Shown here piece by piece: positions 11,307-20,574 of a stretch of DNA of 31,280 nucleotides. Source of the DNA: Fomitopsis serialis (Eukaryota > Basidiomycota > Agaricomycetes > Polyporales > Fomitopsidaceae); assembly GCF_022376445.1 (NCBI RefSeq), contig NW_025955399.1, positions 1-31,280 of the forward strand, written 5' to 3'. The translations under genes and the position numbers were made by a program. The notes under the pieces are model-generated. The model saw only the letters and a program-made list of their open reading frames with translations, was not told the DNA's origin and made no database searches. Every line of letters starts with the position of its first letter. The stretch's first letter is position 1.

Positions 11307-12985
11307 GACGTTGTCATCGTGCACTAGCTGCCTTAGGCCAGGTATTTCAGTCTTGTATTTGATAGCGCGTTTCCAGAGACACCATTGTATCCAAAGTACG
11401 AATACATTCCATCTCGCTCGTTAGCTTTCTCGCCTGTAATGGCCTGCAACAGACGAATGCCCCGGTGAGAATTCGACCAGATATGGGGCAATTTAAGCTT
11501 TAAGCTCTAAGCCGCACCCGATGGCACGTGATCCTTCTTCACGACGGGCGTCGGGCGACTCCGAATCGGGGAGTGTCAGTGACCGATGCTCTTGGTCTAC
11601 TCTTGACCTGATCTACTCGAGTACTGCCAGGGCCAAAGCATAAGGAGTGGTTGTATGCCGTGGCCCGACGTCTTTCTCTCAGCTCCCACTCAGGTCTGAT
11701 CACTGAATTGTATGCGCTGCATGTTAGCCGCATATGCTCGAGCCTCGCTCCGTCCGATCGTCAGAGTCCTTGTGCACGGCCATATTGGATGAGACGGTCA
11801 ACTACGCGGTGAGCTTCGCCTCAAACGGCTTTGAAACGTAACTTTACGCGGTGAGCACTTGCAGCGAAAGCGACACATCTCTTCCGAGGAATGAACGCTC
11901 TCCCAATGCCAAAGCTTGGTGGCCCATCATTGCTCTTCTCCCAACACGTCCGCTCCTTGTTGCACATTGCCTCGTGGCCATTCACGCCAATTCCCTCGCA
12001 ATTGGCCAAGATACAATTGGGCCGCGGTTTTTTTGCTCTGAAGCTCAATGAAGCTCCATGTCAGAGTACTAGGGAAATGATGATCTTCAAATTACCCGTT
12101 CTGAACTCCGGAACCCACTTAGCCTTGCTCAAAAGCATTCACGGACGACGCGGGATTTATTGGTGAGGGATCGAGGGCTGGGGTAAGTCACTCGTACCGG
12201 TCCATGGCATGTCTAACCCTCCCTAGGTCATATGTGGTGCTCGACCGACCGCCGTCACCGCCCCTCCGTGCGAGACGCACGAGCTCTTCCTCAAACTACG
12301 CAGCATCTTTCCGATTCCAGCGTTGACTTATTCAGCCAGTTTGCCATACGTACCGCGCTTCCCCTCAATGCCGTGCTTCAATTTGCTGACTTCAGAGCTT
12401 GAATGCCCCTCTGACGAGCAGCAGCATCAACTTGGATTCAGAACCAGACGCGGAGGAAGGTGGAGATCGACTGACGATGCACACTGAGCCCATGCCGGCT
12501 TTCATCGGACACGCAAGGCGCACCCGTGAACGCAGTCAGGAGCCTCTGGCGGATGCACCACGAAGAAGTCAATCAAATCTGCTAGCTATCGTGGAGGGCA
12601 GGGTCCTCTGCGTGACGAATACGCGCAAAAGATTGGCCATATGGTAGAGAGAACAGCTGGGTGGTTCATTCACTATGTGGAGTCGTAGCTCTAAGCGGAA
12701 GACTCCGACTACCCATCATTACTCGGTGCGACGACTCAATATCAGTTCTCTTTCCGGCTAACACGGTCGTTAGGCCCCGTCGATCTTGCAGTTCGCTGTA
12801 TGGGAGCTCGCCCTCGCGCTCGGCTTGCCCATGAAGCGGGTCCATTATGTTTGCAATTGGTTGTGATCTACCTGTCTGGGCGTGCGGCTCCGCATGGTCC
12901 GTCTTGCCCGAGTTGCCTGGACGTCATCGCTAATTGGTTCCTCAAAAACGGAGTCATTGGCCTCGCGTCCGATAACGCAGTATAG
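11307..12985. other. Stretch without supported gene
   Basis: No family is recognisable. The plus strand has an open segment ending at 12647. It is preceded by a plausible branch site and acceptor (ending at 12393) and an upstream open segment of about 45 codons, which could be joined at a GTACCG donor near 12349. The predicted peptide is charged and serine/arginine-rich, with no known domain. A 91-codon frame at 11891-12166 also lacks support. Decayed or lineage-specific genes are possible. Confidence 0.35.
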
Positions 12986-13417
12986 TTACAATGCACCCTA
13001 CCCAGTCTCTGCTGCCTTACTGCGGAGCATACTCCATGTGTCGATCTTACAGCGGCCCTCAGGCTGGTTCAAAAAAAACCAACAGCAAGGTTTGAAGAAG
13101 GTGCGCAATTCATCATTGACCTGCGTTCCTTTCGGGCGTCCAGGCGACCCGCCTACAGAATTGCCTATCATGGCCGGTCTGTGGGGTGGAATCGACATCT
13201 TGACACAATCCCGAGCTTCAGTGATGGAAGCGCTGGGCCTGGGTTGCGATTTGTTTCGACGTCACGCCAGCGCGCGTCTATCTACTTTCACAATACTCTC
13301 ACAAGCTCCCCTTTGATGTCACTTCAGAGTTCCACAGATAATCAACGGCGGCCTCGTAGTGAGAATGCAGATGCCGCTGGGAAACGGTTCAATATCCGTG
13401 GTCGTCTGAACATCTGA
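12986..13417 (+). CDS. Possible terminal exon of unknown protein
   Basis: This frame is open for 143 codons and ends at a TGA at 13415-13417. The likely coding part starts after one of the AG sites between about 13051 and 13090. It contains FEEGAQFIIDLRSFRASRR and a serine/arginine-rich tail ending FNIRGRLNI. The segment resembles in style the cytoplasmic tail of DUF6533-type fungal membrane proteins, where an SRFxxxLR-like motif follows the last helix. I could not assemble the upstream helices, so that assignment is only a guess. A decayed gene is equally possible. Confidence 0.25.
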   Translation, partial: LQCTLPSLCCLTAEHTPCVDLTAALRLVQKKPTARFEEGAQFIIDLRSFRASRRPAYRIAYHGRSVGWNRHLDTIPSFSDGSAGPGLRFVSTSRQRASIYFHNTLTSSPLMSLQSSTDNQRRPRSENADAAGKRFNIRGRLNI

Positions 13418-13686
13418 GGTAAGAGCCCTCCCGGATGGTCGCTGTGTATGGACTGACTAAAGAATGTACCTGTAGTATGAGCCCGCCAAGCAAATGTGAC
13501 CCGCCATCATCATAGCCATGTTCGTTGAGCCGCGAAGGACATACAGAAGCAATCTGACGCGATATGAGATGAGCGCCTGTGGCTCTTTACGGCGCTTGCG
13601 GAAGGTTTGCACGATTGCCTTTAAGCCTGACCGGGTTTGCAAAACCCTGCACTGACCGAGACAGCACCTCGATCACGGACCCAGCG

Positions 13687-15291
13687 ATGGCAGATTTCAA
13701 AGAGGACCTGAACGCCACGGACATCGAGGTCGACAGCGCAGACGCCAAAGTGGTGGTGAAGCGTAAGCGTATTCATGTCATGGCAGATCTCGCGATCGCT
13801 CATAATGAATTAATGAATGGCAGCGAAATGGTACCGCTCGACGATCTATAACGCCGTCATCCTCGGAGTCTGCAACCTGCTGGCTCCGGGCATCTGGGGT
13901 GCTATGAACTCTCTCGGAGCGGGAGGGGCGCAAAAACCATACCTGGTCAACACGGGTAACGCGCTCACGTTCTGCCTTATGGTCGTCACCTGCACCCTCT
14001 CAAGTATCGTGGTCAAAGCGATCGGGATCAAGTGGACGCTCATCGTAGGCACGATGGGATACGCACCATACGCCGCCGGGCTGTACACCAACAACAGGTA
14101 TGGCACCGAATGGTTCGTCCTCTTCGGAGCCGCTCTCTGCGGCTTGTCGGCAGGCGTGTTCTGGATGTCGGAGGCAGCGATTGCGTTGGCGTACCCTGAG
14201 CCGTACAACCAGGGCCGCTTCTTGGGGCTTTGGCTCAGCTTCCGGGTCGGCGGGCAGATTCTCGGTGGCGCCATCAACCTCGGAATCAACTCGAAGAGAA
14301 ACGAGGCCGGCAGCGTCTCGTACACGGTGTACCTCGTGTTCATCGCGCTGCAAGCTCTGGGGCCGTTCGCGGGTCTCTTGCTGAACAACCCGGAGCAAGT
14401 GCAGCGGAAGGACGGCGTCCCCGTCCGGCTGAAGATCACGAACGGTAGCATCGCGGAGCTGAAGGACACGGCGAAGCTCTTTTTCAGCAAGAACTTCTTG
14501 CTCATCGTCCCCCTCATTGCGCAGGCCGTCTATTCCGAGGCCGTCACATATACCTACCAGTCCCTCTGGTTCAGCGTGCGCGTGCGCGCCCTCGGCTCGT
14601 TCGTCTCCGGCATCGTCGCCATGATCGCGGGCAATCTGCTGGGCGCCTTCCTCGATCACGCGAAGCTCAGGCTGCACACGCGCGCCCGCTGGGCCTTCTT
14701 CACCGTCTTCGGCCTGCAGGGCGCGTGGTGGCTCTGGGCGACGATCCTCGTCACTGAGTTTCGGAGAACGCAGCCGACGTACGACTGGGTCGACGCGGGC
14801 TTTGGCAGAGGTTTCGGGCTCTTCCTGTTCCTCGTCATCGGCTTCCAGGTCCAGTATTTGTATCTGTAAGCGAACGCCTCGCAGACTTGGAGACGGGGCT
14901 GACGCCAGCGTAGGTACTTCGTCGTCGGCAACCTCGCCGACAGCGATGCTGAGGTCGTACGCATCGCCGGGCTGCTTCGAGGCACCGAGTCGGCCGCTCA
15001 GGCTGTTAGTGTAAGTCATGCACACATCGGTCCCTCGCCACGAGACCCCGAACTGACGCGTTTGATTCGCAGTACGGGCTGAACAGTATACCCATTTTTG
15101 CCTCGGTCGGCGGGGTGTACTTGAACTTTGGCATGTGGGCCGTCTCCTTATTCCCCGCCTGGCTGGTCGTCCGACAGATCGGATATGGACTGGGGGATAG
15201 GAAGGCCCGTCGCGAGTCGGATCTGGCGCGCGAGCAGGGGGAACAGGGGAAAAAGACCGACAGCGTCATTGAAGAGTCAGCGAGCGCATAG
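13687..15291 (+). CDS. UNC93-like major facilitator transporter
   Basis: Multi-pass membrane protein of the UNC93-like branch of the major facilitator superfamily (DUF895 type in fungi); the substrate is unknown. Four exons: 13687-13762, 13824-14865, 14914-15010 and 15073-15291, encoding 477 residues. The ATG at 13687 is chosen because the intron 13763-13823 (donor GTAAGC, CAG acceptor) joins a short acidic cytoplasmic N-terminus in frame to KWYRSTIYNAVILGVCNLLA, the typical first helix. Diagnostic family sequence includes PGIWGAMNSLGAGG and FWMSEAAIALAYPEP. About eleven hydrophobic segments follow. The C-terminus is charged, lysine/glutamate-rich and cytosolic. The intron 14866-14913 carries a CTGAC branch site. 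The gene is convergent with the phosphatase gene at 15747. No lesion is seen. Confidence 0.9.
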
Positions 15292-15746
15292 ATTCTTGTA
15301 ACACCCATAAGCAACGCAGCAACAAACATGTATGACCGGTAGACGACGCATAGACCTTTGATTACGACAGCGTGATGAGCGGGAAACCGCAATTACGTCG
15401 AATAGATTGAATGCTCTACGACTTTTTCGCGGACGACGCTTCAAGCTTTGATGTTGGGCCGCACCACTTCATCATAGGAGCTAAACGGACACCGAGGAGG
15501 ACCCATCTAGATCTGTAAAACCTTGCACGATTCTACGATTTGACAGACCCAAAAACATACGGCTACACAATAAAGGTAGTACTAAATCTCGAAATAATAC
15601 AATACACCAGGGTATTCGTGTATTCCTGGCAAAAGCAACATACATAGGTATCAACAAGGATGCGTACCGGGTATGTATCCAGCTCTCTAGCAAGTGTTCG
15701 CATTGAACCACTTGGAATCACCGACAACATGCACGTCGTTCAGTTG
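15292..15746. other. Convergent intergenic region (3' UTRs)
   Basis: This 455 bp stretch lies between the stop codons of two convergent genes. It probably holds both 3' untranslated regions. An AATAAA at 15569-15574 on the plus strand could serve the transporter transcript. No open frame worth reporting. Confidence 0.5.
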
Positions 15747-17533
15747 TCAGTTGTAACACTTCTCGAAGTCTCCATCTCCGTTCCTCCGCGCGTATCCCTG
15801 GCTCTTCACGAACGCGTCCAACCGGCACATCCCCCCGCGCGTCTTCGCGCCGCAGAACTCGAGGGGCTGCAGCGCGTCGTTCACGAAGATCCTCACGAAC
15901 GTCTCCGTCTCCGTCTCCTCAGCCCCAGCGTCACCTGCCAGAATCACCCACCCCTCTTCCTCCTCGTCCTCAGCCCGCACACGCCCGCACTCTAGCCTCT
16001 CCACGACCATCCTGGCCGAGAACGGCACCATCCTGCTCGCGCGCCACACTCTGTGCTCCCAGTGCTTGGGTATCTTCCGCGGGTTCGGCGCCTCTCCCTC
16101 CTCAACGTTGAACAAGCCGATCGCGGCGTATACGGCGACCATGAGGTTCTCGTGCGTGAAGTCTGCGTAGAGTCGCTTGTGTAGCGGGAAGGGCAGCGAG
16201 GCATTGTGCTGTGTGCGGTCCTGTACGGGCGAGTCGGTCAGGCGGGCGAGGAGTTCGTTGACATAGCCGATGCCTTGGACGGGGCCGAGAGAGTTGCCAG
16301 GACTGAATGCATGTATGTGAGCATGAACAACATGCGTAACGGTAAGGGAATCGACATACCCAGTCTTGTAGTACTTCTCTATGTCTCCGTGGTACTCAAA
16401 CGCAGGCCACTCGTCTTCCGCGAACAAGTTGCAGAACTTGCTATGTGCATTCTTCTTGAGATGTGGTTCGGCGTTAGCGTTTGCGATACTCTCGAAGGGG
16501 CACATCGCCATCAAGCCGAAGGTATCGTCCTCGGATACGTTCGCGCCGGGTGCGGCCTTTCTCAGGCGCTTCGCGATCGGCGGCGCGAACTGGTGCAACC
16601 AGGTCGCCATCTCTTCCTCCGCCTCGGATGCGTTCGGGCAATTGTTGTCCAGTGTGTCATTCACCTAGCTCGTTTGTCAGAGTTAGATACAGCGAGGTAG
16701 CGTGCAGCTACCACGTACCTTCTCTGACAGGAGCAGGTCCACTGCAGGCTTGACCTTCCCATGACTGCTGTCAGCAAATCCTTGCGTCCAGTTGCCCGCC
16801 GTGTCGACGACACGCTCCTGGTCTGAGGCCCGCACGAAGATGTCGCTGGCACTCCTGACTAACCTCGTATACCGCTCGTACGCCTCGATGCCGGACTCCC
16901 AGCTCTGCTCCGCGCCGAGCGGGAGCAGATGGTCCTCGTCCAGGACGTACTCGTAGTCTTTGAGGAACTCGAGCTCGGGCACTTTGTACTTGTTCGCTTC
17001 GAGCAGCTTCGCGACCGCTGCCATGTACCCGGGAGCGTCGGAATGCGAGGGGTATCGTGCGCCGTGACGATGTAGCTGATTGATATTCACTGAACAAGCG
17101 CATACATTCACATCAAAGTGCACGTACGATGTTGACCTTTCATGTGAGGTCAGTAACAGTTCAAAATCTCGCAATGCCGCCAACGAATGCTCACCTGAGT
17201 GATATTGCAACCTGTTGGTGCCGGTACGTATTCGCCGGCGGAATAATAAGGCGAGTACTGGCCCCAGAAACGTTGTGTGCGGATCGGGATGTCGACACCA
17301 GTGTCCGACGTGAGTTTTGATCTCAGAAGAGGACCGAAGTTGACAAGGAGGTTGTACCAACTGAAGACCATACATAGTCTGACGATCCACTTCCACGCGA
17401 GGTCACCGCATCCCCACCAGCGCCCCCTGGCGGACTTCTCGCGTCGCCGCCCACTCCCAGCCAACGACTTCTCCACGTCCGGGTCGTACACGGGCAGAGA
17501 CTCCTCCACCGTCAGAGACTGCTTTTCATCCAT
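15747..17533 (-). CDS. Membrane-anchored histidine acid phosphatase (phytase-like)
   Basis: Branch-2 histidine phosphatase, hydrolysing phosphate monoesters through a phospho-histidine intermediate. Five exons: 17533-17195, 17136-17128 (9 nt, encoding VNI), 17075-16719, 16664-16360 and 16302-15747, giving 521 residues. The nucleophile motif RHGARYP (about residues 119-125) is assembled across the micro-exon as CNITQ-VNI-LHRHG, the usual context of fungal phytases. The proton-donor region reads YADFTHENLM near residue 387, with HE in place of the commoner HD; MINPP-type enzymes also use glutamate here. A cytoplasmic tail of about 45 residues precedes one hydrophobic segment (WIVRLCMVFSWYNLLVNF), predicting a type II signal anchor with the catalytic domain outside. 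Several N-glycosylation sites are visible. The start at 17533 is preferred to an upstream in-frame ATG at 17671, which would add an unlikely second hydrophobic stretch. Confidence 0.9.
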
Positions 17534-17789
17534 CTCCGTCGCCTGTGACAGTAAAGGAAAGAGGAAGAGGGGAAAGAGAGCAGGGAGGAGAGGCCGGCGG
17601 GCTGACTTTTGTAACCGCGCTGATTGGCAGCATGTTGCGGGGTAAGACAGCGAGCAAACGAGTGATGTCACCGACGACCCAACGCGCCAGCGTCCTTCGC
17701 TAACGAGTCACGTGAAACGCCATGCTCCGAGTCCCAGTCGCTACCTGCTTACGACTCAGCGTCGACTCATCTCTTGCAGCACAACCACC
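17534..17789. promoter_or_regulatory. Bidirectional promoter, phosphatase / NFU1
   Basis: Only 256 bp separate the start codons of two divergent genes, so both promoters must lie here or overlap the genes. I see no clear TATA box. Pyrimidine/purine-rich tracts (17550-17600) are present. Confidence 0.5.
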
Positions 17790-18770
17790 ATGTCTTCCTC
17801 GCTACGGCCACTGTCGCAAACGTCCAAGTCTGTTCTCAGACATCGCGCGAAAGCACACGCAGTGCCGCGCCCAGCGTGGAGGCACTTCGCGGTATCAGCG
17901 ACGTGCTCGACTCACCTGCACCATGGCCTCACGTTGGCGACATACTCTGCAACCCACCCCGCGAGGCAGACGCACAGCATGGAGCGTCCATTACAATGTG
18001 AGCCATTCTTCTGCCTCTGCGTGCTGAGAAGCTCACGTCCCGCAGATCGTTCAATGTTCATCCAAACCGAGACAACGCCTAACGAGGATTCGCTGAAGTT
18101 CATCCCTGGTGTACCTGTCATGGACGAAGGCACCGCCGAGTTCCTCGATATCAAGTCTGCGCTCAAGTCGCCACTCGCTATCCGCCTCATGGGCATCGAC
18201 GGTGTCAAGAGCGCTTTCTACGGCCCGGACTTCGTCACTGTCGGAAAGGACACCGAAACGCAATGGTCCGTCATCAAGCCCGAAATCTACTCCATCCTCA
18301 TGGAGTTCTTCTCCTCGGGCCAGCCACTGTTCCGGTCCGAGGAGGACAGGGAGGCGGCGGGTCCGCAGGACACGCGCATCCTCGACACGGACTCGGAGAC
18401 GGTGGCGATGATCAAAGAGCTGCTCGAGACGAGGGTCAGGCCGGCTATCATGGAGGACGGCGGTGACATTGAGTTCCGCGGGTTTACGGACGATGGGTAC
18501 GTGCGGGTGAAGTTGAAGGGCAGCTGCAGGGGGTGCGACTCGAGCACGGTGACGCTCAAAAGCGGCATCGAGCGGATGCTCATGCACTACATCCCGGAGG
18601 TAAAGGGTGTTGAGCAGGTAAGTTTGGCGCCTCATTGTACTGCGTCGGCCATTGATGTTGTTCGTCAGGTCCTGGACCTAGAGGAAGAGATCGCCCTCAG
18701 CGAGTTCCAGAAGCTGGAACAGCGGATCTCTCGGGAGCACCCCGACGAAGCCAAGAAGGACTCGCCGTAA
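17790..18770 (+). CDS. NFU1: NFU1-type mitochondrial Fe-S cluster carrier
   Basis: Late-acting carrier that delivers [4Fe-4S] clusters to mitochondrial enzymes such as lipoyl synthase. Exons 17790-17997, 18046-18617 and 18669-18770 give 293 residues. Residues 1 to about 70 form a basic, serine-rich targeting presequence. The Nfu N-terminal domain starts at MFIQTETTPNEDSLKFIPG, and the C-terminal NifU-like domain holds the cluster-binding CxxC (Cys230 and Cys233, in KGSCRGCDSSTVTL). Both introns (48 and 51 nt) are multiples of three without stops, so unspliced RNA would still be open; splicing restores the conserved spacing (GVEQ-VLDLEEE). The stop TAA overlaps a perfect donor (CCGTAAGT). Splicing there to an acceptor at about 18817 would replace the end with a short MSQYMSV-like tail. 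The gene is divergent from the phosphatase and upstream of HMBS. Confidence 0.92.
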   Translation: MSSSLRPLSQTSKSVLRHRAKAHAVPRPAWRHFAVSATCSTHLHHGLTLATYSATHPARQTHSMERPLQCEPFFCLCVLRSSRPADRSMFIQTETTPNEDSLKFIPGVPVMDEGTAEFLDIKSALKSPLAIRLMGIDGVKSAFYGPDFVTVGKDTETQWSVIKPEIYSILMEFFSSGQPLFRSEEDREAAGPQDTRILDTDSETVAMIKELLETRVRPAIMEDGGDIEFRGFTDDGYVRVKLKGSCRGCDSSTVTLKSGIERMLMHYIPEVKGVEQVSLAPHCTASAIDVVRQVLDLEEEIALSEFQKLEQRISREHPDEAKKDSP

Positions 18771-19154
18771 GTCCCTCTCGTATTGGTGGATGAGGCAGCG
18801 ATTGACATGGACTCAGAATGTCACAATACATGTCCGTCTAAACCAACGGACCAGACTAGTCCGACGGTCATCTATGTAGTTGTAGCATATTCTCGATTTA
18901 ATTGTATACTGGATGCTAGATGATTTGAGCATCGCTGTTCCGTTGAATGTTCGGCCTCCCTGCGAACCCGAGCTAGTGTGTAAGACTTGTGTACGACACC
19001 GGGCAGTTGGATCGGCGATCAGGCCGACGGGAGCGTCGATCTCGACTTGAATCCGAGTTGATCGCCCAATTGAGCAAATTGCAGTCGCTCAATAATCATG
19101 AGTATGTATGTAGCGGCCGTTGCACAGTACTAGTACACTCTTCGTCTGACCACC
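18771..19154 (+). promoter_or_regulatory. NFU1 3' region and HMBS promoter
   Basis: This 384 bp intergenic stretch holds the 3' untranslated region of NFU1 and the promoter of the downstream deaminase gene. It contains AT-rich sequence at 18890-18920. No further gene or clear control element is seen. Confidence 0.4.
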
Positions 19155-20319
19155 ATGACCAATCCCGCCTCCGCCTCGACGGGCACCCCGCGCAAGTTCA
19201 CGCTCGCCTCGCGGGCCTCCGAGCTCGCCAAGATCCAGACGAACATCGCGCGCGACGCCTTCTCCGCGACGCACCCGGACACCGAGTTCGAGACGGCGTT
19301 CATGTCCACAGGCGGGGACAAGAACCAGTCGCAGGCGCTGTACTTACTCGGCGGGAAGGCCCTCTGGACGAAGGAGCTCGAGGTCGCGCTGCTCGCGGGC
19401 GAGGTCGACATGCTCGTGCACAGCTTCAAGGACGTCCCGACGGAGCTCCCGCCCGGGTGCGAGATCGCGGGGGTGATGCGGAGGGAGGACCCGGTGGACT
19501 GCCTGATCGTGAAGAAGGGGAAGCCATGGACGAGCCTGGAGGACCTGCCCGACGGGAGCGTGGTGGGCACGAGCAGCGTGCGGCGGGTCGCCCAGCTGAA
19601 GCGGCGGTTCCCCCGTTTCGTGTTCAAGGATGTCGTGAGTCGTCTATCCTATGCGAGACTACCCATGACTACACTCCGTACGCTGCCCATCTACAGCGCG
19701 GCAACCTGTACGTACACTTCGTGCTGTGCTCTCTCGATGCATGTTTATGTCTCCAAGGAACACCCGCATGGCCAAGCTCGACGCGCCGGACGGGCCCTTC
19801 GACGCCATCATCCTCGCCCGTGCAGGCATGGTCCGGCTCGGCTGGGGCCCGCGCATCACCGCCAACCTCGGGCCCCCAACGCTCCTGCACGCCGTCTCCC
19901 AAGGCGCACTCGCGATCGAGATCCGCACGGACGACGAGGCGTCCCGCGCCCTCTGCGCGGGCATCACGCACTGGCCGACGGAGTGGGCGTGTCGCGCGGA
20001 GCGCGCGTGTCTGCGGGTGCTCGAGGGCGGGTGCAGCGTCCCCGTCGGCGTGCATACGGAGCTGAGGGAGAAGGAGGGCGAGAGGGGAGGGGTGTTGGTG
20101 CTCACGGGCTGTGTCACTTCGCTGGATGGCGCGAAACATGTCGAGCATACCATTGAGCGGGAGGTGAGGTCGGTGGAGGAGGCGGAGGAGATAGGGAAGC
20201 AGTTGGCGAAAGTGCTGATTGAGACTGGGGCACGAGAGATCCTGGCTGATATCAAGGAGGACCGCGACAAAAAGATCCAATTGAGCGAGGCGGCGGAGAG
20301 TGCTACCGCCGCGGTGTAA
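19155..20319 (+). CDS. HEM3: Porphobilinogen deaminase (hydroxymethylbilane synthase)
   Basis: Cytosolic third-step enzyme of heme synthesis, joining four porphobilinogen molecules into hydroxymethylbilane. Exons 19155-19634, 19697-19707 (11 nt) and 19758-20319 give 350 residues. The N-terminal domain has LASRASELAKIQ and HSFKDVPTELP; GTSSVRR is the usual substrate-binding loop. The micro-exon supplies RGN and part of the next codon, so that KDV-RGNLNTRMAKLD is rebuilt across two introns; without it an essential loop would be lost. The dipyrromethane cofactor cysteine lies in LEGGCSVPVG, near residue 256. The ATG at 19155 has a good context (accaccATGa). Length matches fungal homologues, and GC content is markedly higher than in the flanking accessory DNA. 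Confidence 0.95.
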
Positions 20320-20574
20320 CTTATTCATTGCTATTGCGCGAAGTGTAAAAGACGTCTGTACTACGGAATATAGGGACAGATGTAGACAAAAGATGTACAA
20401 TATTGTTGACGAGATGCTGCAAGCGGTTCTAGTAGCCGTTGCAGAGCATGGGAAGTATGCGCCAACCAAGAATGGTACCGGCGCAAGATGACCTTTAAGC
20501 TCCTTCTGCGTCTCCGCCGGTGCCCGCAGTTCTAGTTAGTATAGCAAACGAGAAGTCAAGATACTGTGAACTTG
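20320..20574. other. HMBS 3' flank before duplication border
   Basis: A short spacer after the deaminase stop, containing its 3' untranslated region. Resemblance to the left duplication arm begins near 20575. Nothing else is seen. Confidence 0.4.

Noticed and set aside
14000..15025. 341-codon minus-strand frame
   Set aside because: It is the shadow of the transporter gene on the opposite strand, whose sequence matches a known family.
17150..17671. Upstream ATG at 17671 for the phosphatase
   Set aside because: It would add 46 residues with a second hydrophobic stretch before the charged tail. The ATG at 17533 gives a simple type II anchor.
18051..18635. 194-codon minus-strand frame
   Set aside because: Antisense shadow of NFU1; the plus strand carries the conserved CxxC domain.
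19669..20469. 266-codon minus-strand frame
   Set aside because: Antisense shadow of the porphobilinogen deaminase exons.
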